Shown: positions 6,080-15,096, counted from the stretch's first letter. The stretch: 28,945 nt of DNA from an uncultured Bacteroidales bacterium (GCA_937902805.1 CALEMB010000134.1:1-28945); one strand, 5' to 3'. Program-made: numbers and translations. The notes: generated from the letters alone by a model not told the origin.

Positions 6080-8086
6080 CTACCCGAAACGAAGGTACAC
6101 CGTCGCCACTCGGCTTACGTTGTAAACCTTCATCGTGATGGTGTCACCCTGCTTATCAGAGGGGAACTTTGTGTTTACATCAATATTGCCGAAACCGCCA
6201 AAATCTTTATCGTCGGTAGTAAGAACGATGCGGTAATCACCAGTCTGCCTAACGGGAATCCGATAATCAGGGATGGAATGTGATCCCCAGTTGAAGACAA
6301 ATATCAGGTTGCCGCGTTCATAAACGACGGTTTTGTTCATTTCGTCGGCCAACAAAAGCCATGCAGGAAGGGCATTCATGACAATATGGCTTTTCACAAA
6401 GCCAAGCATGGCCTTATCGAAAGCACCCATGAACCGGTATTTCAAGTTGGGATTGTCTACCAGCGACCACTGGCGACGGGCAAATTGGTAACTCCAGTTA
6501 TTGCCTTCACGCGGAAAATCAATCCATTCGGGGTGGCCGAACTCGTTGCCCATGAAGTTGAGCCACGCCTCACCGCCCAAAGTGAGCGTGAATAGACGGA
6601 TCATCTTGTGGAGGGCGATACCTCGGTCAACAGTCATTGAAGGCGTGTCCATGCTCATGGCATGGTACATCTCGCCTCCTATCAGTCGGAACGCAATGGT
6701 TTGGTCGCCCACCAACGCTTGGTCGTGACTTTCGGCATAGGCCACCGTCTTGGTTTGCGGCTGGTGGTTGGTCATAGTGAAGAAAAACTCGTTCATGTTC
6801 CACTGCTCCTCGGGTTGGTCTTTCAGCACCTTAATCCAGAAATCAGGCTCGCCCATGCCCAAGCGATAGTCGAAACCCATGCCACCGTCGGCAATCGGAT
6901 GGCAAATGCCCGCCATGCCACTCACATCCTCAGCAATGGTGATAGCGTGGGGATTCATTTCATGGCAAAGCGTATTGGCCAACTGCAAGTAAGTCACTGC
7001 GTCCTTATCCACATTATCATTGAAATACTTCCACGGGTCGTCAATGACGAGACCCTCGCCGTGGTCAAGATAAAGCATCGACGTCACGCCATCGAAACGG
7101 AAGCCATCGAAACGGAAGTCCTCCAACCAATAGCGCACGTTGGAGAGCAGGAATTGAAGCGTTTCCTCCTTGCCGTAGTCGAAGAGTTTGGAACCCCAAA
7201 GGTTGTGGTTGCCGCGCGCGCCAGCGTGAAGGTATTGGAAATCCGTTCCATCAAACAAGTTGATACCCTCGCGAACATTCTTCACCGTGTGAGAATGTAC
7301 CATATCCATGATGACCAACAAACCCATACCGTGCGCTGTGTCAATCAGCTCCTTCAACTCTTCAGGCGTACCGAAACGAGAACTCGGCGCAAAGAAATTG
7401 GAGACATGGTAGCCAAATGAGCCATAATACGGATGTTCAGCGATGGCCATGAGTTGAATGGCGTTGTAACCGTCCGCCTTGATTCGGGGCAGGATGTTTT
7501 CAGTAAATTCCTTGTAACTCCCAACCTTTCCTTCCTCTTGCGCCATGCCAACATGCGCTTCGTAAATCAGCAGCGGCTCATTTTTCAACTGAGGAGCGGA
7601 ATGCTTATATATATAAGGTGTCGGCGGATTCCAAAACTGGGCATCGTAATCCTTGGTGCCCTCGTCCTGAATCACGCGCTTGATATACACAGGAATGCGC
7701 TCGTGCTCACCGATTTGCGACTGCACCAACACCTTCAGTTTGCTGCCGTGGACAAGCGTTTCCCCAAACTCGCTATCCGGCAAGAAGATCTCCCAAATGC
7801 CATTGCCGATGTTCTCCAAAGGGAACTCGTATCGGTTCCAATGGTTGAAGTCGCCCATCAACGAGAGGTAATGCGCGGCGGGTGCCCATTCGCGGTACCA
7901 CCAACCATGCCGGCGTTTGTCATAATTGAAGCCCAAAAACTGATGCGCCGAGGCAAAAGTTTTGAGGCTGCCATAGCGGTTGATTATTCCGTGAAGTCGT
8001 TCTTCATAGCGGTTATGGCGTGCATCCACAGCATTGCTGACGGGGGTGAGCCAAGGGTCGTTGGTTACTAGAGGAAGCATGATCAT
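6080..8086 (-). CDS. glgB: 1,4-alpha-glucan (glycogen) branching enzyme
   Basis: The protein has 668 aa, the size of eukaryote-type branching enzymes. An N-terminal CBM48-like segment (residues ~60-155, GWWYREWAPAAHYLSLMGDF) precedes the GH13 barrel. The four GH13 regions are present: MDMVHSH (260-266), FRFDG with nucleophile Asp332, AEDVSG with acid/base Glu386, and ESHDQ with Asp455. A C-terminal beta domain follows. There is no signal peptide, so it acts in the cytosol, cutting alpha-1,4 chains and making alpha-1,6 branches in glycogen. Starts at 8086 or 8080 (MIMLP) are both possible. A TATTTTTG box on the minus strand (8107-8100) lies just upstream. A second GH13 enzyme lies 1.7 kb away. 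Confidence 0.92.
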   Translation of the reverse strand: MIMLPLVTNDPWLTPVSNAVDARHNRYEERLHGIINRYGSLKTFASAHQFLGFNYDKRRHGWWYREWAPAAHYLSLMGDFNHWNRYEFPLENIGNGIWEIFLPDSEFGETLVHGSKLKVLVQSQIGEHERIPVYIKRVIQDEGTKDYDAQFWNPPTPYIYKHSAPQLKNEPLLIYEAHVGMAQEEGKVGSYKEFTENILPRIKADGYNAIQLMAIAEHPYYGSFGYHVSNFFAPSSRFGTPEELKELIDTAHGMGLLVIMDMVHSHTVKNVREGINLFDGTDFQYLHAGARGNHNLWGSKLFDYGKEETLQFLLSNVRYWLEDFRFDGFRFDGVTSMLYLDHGEGLVIDDPWKYFNDNVDKDAVTYLQLANTLCHEMNPHAITIAEDVSGMAGICHPIADGGMGFDYRLGMGEPDFWIKVLKDQPEEQWNMNEFFFTMTNHQPQTKTVAYAESHDQALVGDQTIAFRLIGGEMYHAMSMDTPSMTVDRGIALHKMIRLFTLTLGGEAWLNFMGNEFGHPEWIDFPREGNNWSYQFARRQWSLVDNPNLKYRFMGAFDKAMLGFVKSHIVMNALPAWLLLADEMNKTVVYERGNLIFVFNWGSHSIPDYRIPVRQTGDYRIVLTTDDKDFGGFGNIDVNTKFPSDKQGDTITMKVYNVSRVATVYLRFG

Positions 8087-8099
8087 CGATTATTTTCCG

Positions 8100-8107
8100 C
8101 AAAAATA
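8100..8107 (-). promoter_or_regulatory. TAnnTTTG -7 box before glgB
   Basis: TATTTTTG on the minus strand lies 13 nt upstream of the branching-enzyme start. The -33 element is not clear. The rest of 8108-8244, between the divergent genes, is AT-rich with nothing else I can name. Confidence 0.4.
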
Positions 8108-8244
8108 ACAAAATCTCTTCAAACTGTACGAACAACAAAAACATTGAAATTCACGGCCATAAATTCAACATGCAAAACTTTAAGCAAAGCATCTACAATA
8201 ATGGAAACAATAAAGCGTTTTTGTATAACTTTTAATTGACATTC

Positions 8245-9705
8245 ATGAAAAAAGTGATAATTATCGGGGCTGGCATTTCCGGTTTGACATCAGCGGTGTA
8301 TGCTCGCCGCTCGGGTTTCGAGGTGGTGGTGTTGGAAAAGGCTGGGAATCCCGGAGGCGTTTCTACCAGTTGGAACCGCAAGGGTTATACCTTCGAAGGC
8401 GGTGTACACTGGCTCATCGGATCCAAAGAGGACCTGCCGCTGCACGCAGTATGGAAAGAAACTGGAGCCCTGCAAGATAACAACCCGGTCTATTATAAAG
8501 ACCCTGTTTATACTTTGGTGGACGATGCTGGGCAGATGCCCCTTCAAAGAAATTTGAAAGATTTGGAAATCAATTGCCTACGCGACAAGCTCGCACTTGC
8601 CTCGCTGCGCTTTCATCTGGCTTGTTTCCGACATTTCCACACCCCCATAATGGATATGCCTGGACTCAAATCCCGTTATCCACGGGGATTCCATCCTATG
8701 GAATTCGTGCGTATGCTGCCCGCTGTCATTCTGTCGCCTTTCCTTATGTTGGAAAGTGCCACAGGCTATGCAAAGCGATTCAGGAATCCCCGCATCCGAG
8801 CCCTGCTTCAAGCGGTAGTAGACCCTGACATCAATGCGCTTTCCCTCGTCTATACCCTAAGCACCTTCAATACCGGAGACAGTGGATATCCCCGAGGCGG
8901 TTCTCTGCGAATGGCACAGAATATGGCGAATTGTCTCACCTCCCTCGGGGGAGAAATCCGCTATCATACACCTGCCCTTTCCATTGCAAAGGAAGGGGAT
9001 GTTATTTGCGTGCAAACGGCTTCTGAAACACTTCAAGCCAATGCCGTGATCATCTCCATGGATGCCCGAAAAGCCATTGACAAACTCTTTGGTGCCCCCC
9101 TACAGGAACGCTGGGCACAGCGGATGCGCAAGAATTTGAAGGCCACGCAGTGCATGTTCATCGGATTGGGAATCAAGGGCGATTTGAGCACCTATCCCCG
9201 TTCCATGCAGATAGTACTCCAACGTCCTTTCACAGTGGCAGGGATTACGTATAAGACATTGATTGTCAACAACTACACAAAAGAAGCAGCGTATGCACCC
9301 TCAGGTTGCACCGCACTCACCTGCCTCCTTCATGGAGACAGCTATGCCTATTGGGCGGCGGCCAAGGCCGATGGAAGCTATACAGCCAAGAAGCAGGAAA
9401 CGGTAGCGCTTCTAATCGACCGACTTGCCGACAGGATACCCGAAGTCAAGACGAGTGTGGAGGTGACCGACATGGCGACGCCACTCACATACGAACGCTA
9501 CTGCGACACTTTCCATGGAAGCTACATGAGTCATTGGCCGGCATGCAGTCGCGTCCCACACGCCCCCGTCCGCTATGCTCCCGGCATTTATTTCACGGGA
9601 CAGCGGGTGAGTTATTCCGGTGGTTTGCCACCTGCAGCAGAGACCGGGCACCGAACTGCCCAAACTTTATGCAAAGATTTTGGCGTAGAATTCGTGAGTC
9701 ATTAA
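8245..9705 (+). CDS. FAD-dependent oxidoreductase, phytoene desaturase / retinol saturase-like
   Basis: The protein has 486 aa from the ATG at 8245. A TTG three codons upstream is rejected because MKKVIIIGAG is the natural N-terminus. The Rossmann dinucleotide motif GAGISG spans residues 8-13, with the acidic residue closing beta-2 at E31, then the PGG turn typical of CrtI/CrtN and retinol 13,14-reductase-like enzymes. The C-terminal FAD motif reads GIYFTGQRVSYSGGLPPAAETG. The family desaturates, isomerises or reduces polyunsaturated isoprenoids and similar lipids, usually at the membrane. No phytoene synthase or other carotenoid gene is nearby, so the substrate is unknown. It diverges from glgB and converges on the amylase-family gene. 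Confidence 0.85.
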   Translation: MKKVIIIGAGISGLTSAVYARRSGFEVVVLEKAGNPGGVSTSWNRKGYTFEGGVHWLIGSKEDLPLHAVWKETGALQDNNPVYYKDPVYTLVDDAGQMPLQRNLKDLEINCLRDKLALASLRFHLACFRHFHTPIMDMPGLKSRYPRGFHPMEFVRMLPAVILSPFLMLESATGYAKRFRNPRIRALLQAVVDPDINALSLVYTLSTFNTGDSGYPRGGSLRMAQNMANCLTSLGGEIRYHTPALSIAKEGDVICVQTASETLQANAVIISMDARKAIDKLFGAPLQERWAQRMRKNLKATQCMFIGLGIKGDLSTYPRSMQIVLQRPFTVAGITYKTLIVNNYTKEAAYAPSGCTALTCLLHGDSYAYWAAAKADGSYTAKKQETVALLIDRLADRIPEVKTSVEVTDMATPLTYERYCDTFHGSYMSHWPACSRVPHAPVRYAPGIYFTGQRVSYSGGLPPAAETGHRTAQTLCKDFGVEFVSH

Positions 9706-9741
9706 CAAACGAAATCTACGGTTGGTGGACTTGAAAAAAGG

Positions 9742-11265
9742 TCAACAAACCATACCTAGATTTTCTCCTGAATCCAAATCGATAATTTTGGTTTCAGACG
9801 CCTCCAAATGCACAGAATGCACTTCAGAAGCGAAGTCATTCATATCAAACTCGTTGGTTTTGCTCCGGCCCATCAAGGCCAAGGCATCGTGAGGTATCTT
9901 CACTTCCACATCACGCGATTCATTTCGGTTAAAGTTCACGACGATCAACAAGCGTTCCGTTTCGGAATAGCGCAAGAAAGCATAGACGAACTGCGGGTCA
10001 AAGTTCATATACCATGGGTTGCACCACATCAAATCATAGAACTTTCCATCGCTGATAGCGGAATGCTCTTGCCTAAAATGCAGTAGCTTGCGATAATATC
10101 CAAACAGTTTTCTTTGTGCCTCATCAAACCCACCACCATCGAATTTGCCGTCATTCATCCATTTTTGATGTTCGGGCATGTGGCAATAATCGAAGATAGA
10201 AGTTCGACCGTCATCACCGCTGTAGCCCATTTCACCGAGGGCCTTTTCGCCATTCTCTTGGCCATTGTACACCATGAACGGTCCCGTATTCATCAAAGCG
10301 GAGAGTGTCACGGCAGGCAAGGCGGCAAAGGCATCGCCCACAAACTGCGGTGAAGCCAAACGCTTTTCATCGTGGTTCTCCATGAAACGCAGCATGTGGG
10401 CATCCATCTCGTCTAGGTCCTTCCACACCTGGCTGATTTCCTTCGCTTCGTGACCTTGACAAAGCACACGCTCCAAAGTATTGTATAGTCCCACCTTGTC
10501 ATAAAGGTAATCGAAACCAGCCTCCAAGAAAGGCCTGTAAAGATTGGGCTGATAGATTTCCGCAATCATCACGGGCTGGTAGTCTTTGCGCAATTCGGCA
10601 ATCACCCACTGCCAAAACGCCACGGGCACCATCTCAGCCATGTCCACACGGAAACCATCGACATCCCTTGCGCACCAAAAACGAAGGATGCCAAGCATTT
10701 TCTCCCAAGTATTGTGCTCGTCGTAGTTCAGTTTCACCGTGTCATACCAATCATTAATGCTCGGATTGGGCGCAAAGACATTGTTACCTGTTGCTTTGGC
10801 AGGGTATTCCTCGTAAGGTTGTTCAGTAATTCTACGAGGCGAAACGAAACCTTGATTCTCGCAATAATAGAAATTGCATGGGTCGAAGCCTTTGTTTTGT
10901 CGCGCCAAGTGATTGGGGATAAAATCCATGATGACTTTCATTCCTTTTTCATGAATGCGCCCGACCAGCTTCTCAAAGTCGGCCATCGTGCCCAAATCGG
11001 GGTCTACGGCGCGGTAATCCGTGACAGCGTAGGGTGAGCCTGCCCTACCTTTGGTGATATCAGGGTGCGTGCCTGTCGATTCCGAGGCATGCTCCAAGAT
11101 ACCCGTCAGCCAGATGTGGGTAAAGCCCAAATCTTTTATCGCGTCAAGGGCGGTTTCATCAATGTCGTTAAAGATGCCGCATCCGTTTTCGGCCTTGCTG
11201 CCATTGATACGGAAGTCGGTTTGCTTGTTGCCAAACAGTCGGGGGAAAAGTTGATAAATGTTCAT
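9742..11265 (-). CDS. Cytosolic alpha-amylase-family (GH13) glycoside hydrolase
   Basis: The protein has 507 aa without a signal peptide. GH13 regions are complete: DFIPNH (114-119), GFRVDMAE with nucleophile Asp208, IAEIYQ with acid/base Glu236, and ENHDEKR with His298/Asp299. The N-terminus (MNIYQLFPRLFGN) enters the barrel directly. Residues after ~420 look like the C-terminal beta domain (FVYAFLRYSETERLLIVVNF). Being cytosolic and near glgB, it probably handles imported maltooligosaccharides or stored glycogen. Exact specificity (alpha-amylase, glucosidase or transferase) cannot be read from motifs. A consensus promoter ends so close to the ATG that the mRNA is likely leaderless. Confidence 0.88.
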   Translation of the reverse strand: MNIYQLFPRLFGNKQTDFRINGSKAENGCGIFNDIDETALDAIKDLGFTHIWLTGILEHASESTGTHPDITKGRAGSPYAVTDYRAVDPDLGTMADFEKLVGRIHEKGMKVIMDFIPNHLARQNKGFDPCNFYYCENQGFVSPRRITEQPYEEYPAKATGNNVFAPNPSINDWYDTVKLNYDEHNTWEKMLGILRFWCARDVDGFRVDMAEMVPVAFWQWVIAELRKDYQPVMIAEIYQPNLYRPFLEAGFDYLYDKVGLYNTLERVLCQGHEAKEISQVWKDLDEMDAHMLRFMENHDEKRLASPQFVGDAFAALPAVTLSALMNTGPFMVYNGQENGEKALGEMGYSGDDGRTSIFDYCHMPEHQKWMNDGKFDGGGFDEAQRKLFGYYRKLLHFRQEHSAISDGKFYDLMWCNPWYMNFDPQFVYAFLRYSETERLLIVVNFNRNESRDVEVKIPHDALALMGRSKTNEFDMNDFASEVHSVHLEASETKIIDLDSGENLGMVC

Positions 11266-11269
11266 ACGG

Positions 11270-11300
11270 CAAAATTAGGAAATGCTTTGCATTCATCAAA
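11270..11300 (-). promoter_or_regulatory. Promoter for the amylase-family gene, leaderless
   Basis: On the minus strand, TTTG (11300-11297), a 19-nt gap and TAATTTTG (11277-11270) form a full consensus. The ATG at 11265 is only 4 nt past the box, so the transcript should start at or next to the start codon. Confidence 0.7.
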
Positions 11301-11341
11301 GATAATTTTCAGACAATTCTCCAAATCAATGAAAAATGTGC

Positions 11342-11349
11342 TACCTTTG
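11342..11349 (+). promoter_or_regulatory. TAnnTTTG -7 box before the fucosidase gene
   Basis: TACCTTTG ends 6 nt before the ATG of the fucosidase gene, again predicting a leaderless or nearly leaderless mRNA. There is no good TTTG at -33. Confidence 0.5.
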
Positions 11350-11355
11350 CGCATT

Positions 11356-13062
11356 ATGAAAGCAAAGAAAACCCTTTCCCTCATCGCCGCATTGCTATGC
11401 TGTAATTTCCTTTCCGCACAAATGCAACCCAACTGGGAATCCATCAACGAGCGGGGCTATCCGCAGTGGTTCTCCGACGCCAAGCTGGGCATCTTCATCC
11501 ACTGGGGCCTATATTCCGTGCCCGCTTATGCCAGCCTCGAAGGCTATGCCGAGTGGTACTATCGTGGCCTGATGACCAACGATGACCGCAAAGCCTTCCA
11601 AGAACGCATCTACGGCAAGGATTTCAAATACGAAGGCTTCGCTCCCATGTGGAAAGCGGAACTTTGGAACCCTGACGAATGGGCTGAGTTATTTCAAAAA
11701 TCAGGAGCAAAATATGTGCTTTTGGTCTCGAAGCACCACGACGGCTTCTGCCTATGGCCTAGCCAATATGCGCCGAATTGGAACTCCATGGAGATGGGTC
11801 CTAAGCGCGACATTTGCGGTGAGCTGACCGAAGCCGTGCGCAATCACGGCCTCAAGATGGGTTTCTATTACTCCCTACCAGAGTGGAAAAGCGACATCCA
11901 CCGCTGGTATGTCGACCCTGACGACCAAATCGGCACCTACGTCGACACCCACATGATTCCCCAATTCAAGGAACTCGTCACGCGCTACAAACCCACTGTC
12001 CTTTTCACCGATGGCGAGTGGCGCAACTCATCTGAGCAATGGCACGCCACCGAGCTGATCTCATGGTACTACAACACTGTAGGCGAAGACGCCATCGTCA
12101 ATGATCGCTGGGGCGACGGACAGCAGCACGGTTTCCGTACACCCGAATACAGCGCAGGCATCACCCTCACTGACCGCCCCTGGGCTGAATGTCGTGGACT
12201 GGGCCGTTCGTTTGGTCTCAACCGCAACGAGCCATTGGACAACTACATGACCTCCGACGAACTCATCCGTCATTTTTGCGTCCTCGTGGCAGCGGGCGGT
12301 GGCATGACACTCAACGTAGGCCCTGCCGCTGATGGCAAAATCCCGCTATTGCAGCAAGAAAGATTGTTAGACCTCGGCAAGTGGCTTGAAGTTAACGGAG
12401 AAGCCATTTATGGCACACGGCCTTACAAGAAGTTCTATGAGATGAAGCCCGTCACAATGGCACGCAAAGAGGAAGAAATCAACTTCGACTGGAAGCGCAA
12501 TTCCCCCGACCCTGCCATTAGTTGCGACCATTTCCAAGCGCATTGGGTAGGCGAGTTCTTCTGCGAGAAGGACGACTATACCTTTGAAATCCAAACTGAC
12601 GACAAGGCACAACTCGTTATTGACGGGCAAACCGTCATTCAAGACACAAAGAAATCGCCCACGGGTAAAATAAAACTCGCCAAAGGCTTACACAGTATTG
12701 ATGTTTTCTACGAGGAAGACGAACTTGAAGCCACAATAACTTTATACTGGTCGTCGAAACAGATGGAGAAACAAGTGATGAATGGCTTCCAAGCGGGGCT
12801 GAAAGCCACTTACACCTGCGAGCAGCCTAATATCTGCTATACCCAAAGCAAGGACGCGCTCTATGTCATCGCCTTGGAATATCCTGAAGACCAATTAGTT
12901 TTGAACATCGAAAAACCCGAAAAAGACATGAAAGTCACGCTGTTGGGTTGCGAGAAAATCTTGCCGTGGACCTACAAGGATGATCAACTCATCATCGACA
13001 CAAGTGGACTGAAATACTCCGACTTAAAAAGCACGGCAGCTTGGGTGTTCAAGATTGAATAG
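11356..13062 (+). CDS. Secreted GH29 alpha-L-fucosidase with PA14-like domain
   Basis: The protein has 568 aa. The ATG at 11356 gives a signal peptide (MKAKKTLSLIAALLCCNFLSAQ). Longer upstream starts would run into the divergent amylase gene. The GH29 barrel is evident from WFSDAKLGIFIHWGLYSVPAYASLEGYAEWY (split here only by residue 60), VSKHHDGFCLW (124-134) and TVLFTDGEW with the nucleophile Asp219. GGGMTLNVGPAADGKIP closes the catalytic domain. Residues ~375-480 look like a PA14-type beta domain (GEFFCEKDDYTFEIQTDD, LVIDGQTVI), which is often carbohydrate-binding. The enzyme would cut fucose from host or plant glycans in the periplasm or at the surface. No Sus transporter pair or fucose-catabolism genes are adjacent. 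Confidence 0.92.
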   Translation: MKAKKTLSLIAALLCCNFLSAQMQPNWESINERGYPQWFSDAKLGIFIHWGLYSVPAYASLEGYAEWYYRGLMTNDDRKAFQERIYGKDFKYEGFAPMWKAELWNPDEWAELFQKSGAKYVLLVSKHHDGFCLWPSQYAPNWNSMEMGPKRDICGELTEAVRNHGLKMGFYYSLPEWKSDIHRWYVDPDDQIGTYVDTHMIPQFKELVTRYKPTVLFTDGEWRNSSEQWHATELISWYYNTVGEDAIVNDRWGDGQQHGFRTPEYSAGITLTDRPWAECRGLGRSFGLNRNEPLDNYMTSDELIRHFCVLVAAGGGMTLNVGPAADGKIPLLQQERLLDLGKWLEVNGEAIYGTRPYKKFYEMKPVTMARKEEEINFDWKRNSPDPAISCDHFQAHWVGEFFCEKDDYTFEIQTDDKAQLVIDGQTVIQDTKKSPTGKIKLAKGLHSIDVFYEEDELEATITLYWSSKQMEKQVMNGFQAGLKATYTCEQPNICYTQSKDALYVIALEYPEDQLVLNIEKPEKDMKVTLLGCEKILPWTYKDDQLIIDTSGLKYSDLKSTAAWVFKIE

Positions 13063-13150
13063 GATACGTTTTTAAACCAGGTGCTGCCTTTTGATTTTAT
13101 TTAGATTTGTTTTAAATTGACTCGTCTTCTAAAATTATACAATCAAATAC

Positions 13151-13181
13151 TTGACAAAACTGATTAGTTTATGTATTTTTG
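13151..13181 (+). promoter_or_regulatory. Promoter for the AT-rich lipoprotein pair
   Basis: TTG (13151-13153), a 20-nt gap and TATTTTTG (13174-13181) lie ~130 nt before the first gene of the pair, leaving a leader of ~120 nt. Confidence 0.6.
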
Positions 13182-13200
13182 CCTCCAAGTAACAATACTT

Positions 13201-13219
13201 GCCGCTTGTAACAAGTGGC
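13201..13219 (+). repeat. Hairpin in the leader of the lipoprotein pair
   Basis: GCCGCTTG (13201-13208) pairs with CAAGTGGC (13212-13219) over 8 bp with one G-U and a 3-nt TAA loop, ~20 nt after the promoter box. It could be a 5' stabiliser or a regulatory stem. The remaining leader to 13311 is AT-rich with nothing else recognisable. Confidence 0.45.
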
Positions 13220-13311
13220 ATATATCTCATCGACCAATGACATATTGACAAAAAAACGACAGCAATTAAGTTATTCACACATAATTATTACATAATTAAA
13301 AAAGAATCATT

Positions 13312-13821
13312 ATGAACAAGATTAGTTTTAAGGGTTTCATGGCAATCCTCGTAGTAATTGCCGGAGTTTTTGTAGCATTTGTAGGATGCAGCAAGAAAAC
13401 TGATAATACCGAAACTACAGGCTCTATCATTGACAATAATGAAAAATACTGGGACTCAGGATTTTGGGCTGTAACTTGGGACGAATGGGGAAGAAAGAAA
13501 AAGAATTGTGACGGCTGGGGGCTTTGCAATATTAAAATCGAGTATGTATTGTATGACACTCTTTTTGACAAAAGTATAGTTTCTCATTACTCTCCGATTT
13601 ACTCTCAAGACAAAGGCACTTGTTATTTTGACATTCTTTATGATTCTCAATACGACTGCCTAGTTGAAGATGCAAATAAGTTTTTCTATATTGATGACGA
13701 TATTTACGACCTTAATAATGGGTACATCTTTAGAATACCCCAAGGAGAGTATCCTTTAATACCTTGTAATTCGTCTAAAAACAAATACCATATTCCGATT
13801 GAAATAACTAAAATAGAATGA
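13312..13821 (+). CDS. Putative lipoprotein of unknown function
   Basis: The protein has 169 aa. The N-terminus (MNKISFKGFMAILVVIAGVFVAFVGC) is a hydrophobic signal ending in a lipobox-like VGC with Cys26, so it is probably lipid-anchored. A conserved-looking small loop CDGWGLC (Cys66 and Cys72) follows an aromatic stretch (YWDSGFWAVTWDEW). The rest is Asp/Tyr-rich. I do not recognise a family. Its stop overlaps the next gene's start (ATGA at 13818-13821), so the two are one operon. Base composition is clearly more AT-rich than the flanking fucosidase gene, which suggests acquisition by transfer. Confidence 0.7.
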   Translation: MNKISFKGFMAILVVIAGVFVAFVGCSKKTDNTETTGSIIDNNEKYWDSGFWAVTWDEWGRKKKNCDGWGLCNIKIEYVLYDTLFDKSIVSHYSPIYSQDKGTCYFDILYDSQYDCLVEDANKFFYIDDDIYDLNNGYIFRIPQGEYPLIPCNSSKNKYHIPIEITKIE

Positions 13822-14423
13822 GAACAATAATCAAATTGTTTACATCTTTCTATTTATTTCTTCTTGTCCTTATTTTCAATACATGCACTGTTATTACAGA
13901 TACTCCTGGCTTTTATAGCGGTTATTCAAAATTATCGGAAGAAAGCAGAAATCATATTGTAATAACAGATGAAAATATACTTTGCGAAGATATTGAATTT
14001 AGCGACAAAAATCAATTAATGGCAGTAACAGGCTTTCAATTAAAGGACTGCCTAGAAGAATCATCGAATGCAATAGTATACCTATGGTCGCCAAATTGCC
14101 ATAGTTCAGAGTGTCTTCCTATTAGTATTCTTCAACATCAAATAGTTAAAAATGGATACGATTTATTTATTGTCGCTGAATACCTTTCGGAAGAAATCTT
14201 TTCACAAATTTCTACAGAGAACAAAGTTTTTTGGCCAAATGTAAAGTATTACAATACAGACTATTGTAATAAATATATAAAACTTTTTTTTTCAGACCTA
14301 ATCGGGAATGACGAAACACCCATTCAAAACAAGTATTTAATGTTTCACGATGGAGTGTTTTGGGGCAATTTCTCTCATGATGATTGTTTTACACGACTAA
14401 AAGAAGCCCATGAGAATGACTAA
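13818..14423 (+). CDS. Envelope protein, possibly thioredoxin-fold, unknown function
   Basis: The protein has 201 aa. A hydrophobic N-terminus (residues 5-22) ends at Cys23 in FNTC, a poor lipobox, so either a lipoprotein or a signal-anchored protein is possible. Residues ~84-180 show the outline of a thioredoxin-like fold: strand AIVYLWSPNC, helix LPISILQHQIVKNG, strand DLFIVAEYLS, and a final strand KYLMFHDGVFWG. The active-site region has Cys94 and Cys99 spaced C-x4-C instead of CxxC. It is translationally coupled to the upstream lipoprotein and very AT-rich. A partner role (redox or tethering) to the cysteine-containing lipoprotein is a guess. The fold call is tentative. Confidence 0.6.
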   Translation: MRTIIKLFTSFYLFLLVLIFNTCTVITDTPGFYSGYSKLSEESRNHIVITDENILCEDIEFSDKNQLMAVTGFQLKDCLEESSNAIVYLWSPNCHSSECLPISILQHQIVKNGYDLFIVAEYLSEEIFSQISTENKVFWPNVKYYNTDYCNKYIKLFFSDLIGNDETPIQNKYLMFHDGVFWGNFSHDDCFTRLKEAHEND

Positions 14424-14491
14424 AAAAAACATCTTTCTGCATAAAGACAACAAACGAAACACTCGCTAACTACATTTTGACAACATTACAT

Positions 14492-15079
14492 CTATTGCAT
14501 TACTTCCTTCAGCCCTACATATCCAAAGATTCGGCTTGTTCCATTTGGCATCCGCTTGACATAAAAGCGCTCATCCTGTTCCACAAACTTGAAATGCAAC
14601 AGGTCACCTTGGGGGAAGCAATAGATCGCATTAAAACGGACCCATTGCGTCTGATAGGAATAGTCGGAGGTTTTGGTAAAGGTCAACCTCTTCCCTCCCT
14701 TGAGAATGGCGCTGTTGAAGCCGTCAAAATAGTTGGGATTGCCCCATTTCCCGACAAACTGGGCAGGGGTTTTCAGGTCATGGAAAAAGACATGAAACAC
14801 TTTGTCGTTTTTGGGTTTCACTTCAAGCACCTTCTGCAGAATGACTTTGTCACCCAACGTCACCTCAAGATACAGCCATTGGTATGGATTACCAGCATTT
14901 TCCCAGATCGGCGTGAAATGTGCTGTCCCTGTAGTGGAATCGTTCACGATGATTGTATATTCACCTTGCATGCTGCGGTAAAAATGCATGGCATCTTCCA
15001 CCGTAAACTTAGGTTGCTTTTGAGCGAAACCATTAAAAACCAAAAGGATAGCGGCAAATATAAGGGCTAATCTTTTCAT
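14492..15079 (-). CDS. Secreted CpcT/CpeT-like protein
   Basis: The protein has 195 aa with a signal peptide (MKRLALIFAAILLVFNGFAQ). The body (MQGEYTI, FTPIWENAGNPYQWLYLEV, QKVLEV, FVGKW, then CFPQGDLLHFKFV) follows the CpcT/CpeT-type pattern, PIW..WLYVEQ, RVY, FVGKW. In cyanobacteria such proteins are chromophore lyases. In Bacteroidetes they are exported proteins without known substrate. It lies 17 nt downstream of the TonB-dependent receptor gene on the same strand, so it is very likely co-transcribed. The family assignment rests on pattern similarity only. Confidence 0.6.
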   Translation of the reverse strand: MKRLALIFAAILLVFNGFAQKQPKFTVEDAMHFYRSMQGEYTIIVNDSTTGTAHFTPIWENAGNPYQWLYLEVTLGDKVILQKVLEVKPKNDKVFHVFFHDLKTPAQFVGKWGNPNYFDGFNSAILKGGKRLTFTKTSDYSYQTQWVRFNAIYCFPQGDLLHFKFVEQDERFYVKRMPNGTSRIFGYVGLKEVMQ

Positions 15080-15096
15080 ATCAAATCAATTTTGCA

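Noticed and set aside
6662..7420. 252-codon ORF opposite glgB
   Set aside because: It lies wholly inside the well-supported branching-enzyme gene and has no recognisable domain. It is a codon-bias shadow.
11065..11355. N-terminal extension of the fucosidase
   Set aside because: The frame is open upstream, but this part is antisense to the amylase-family gene and contains the fucosidase -7 box. The signal peptide starts at 11356.
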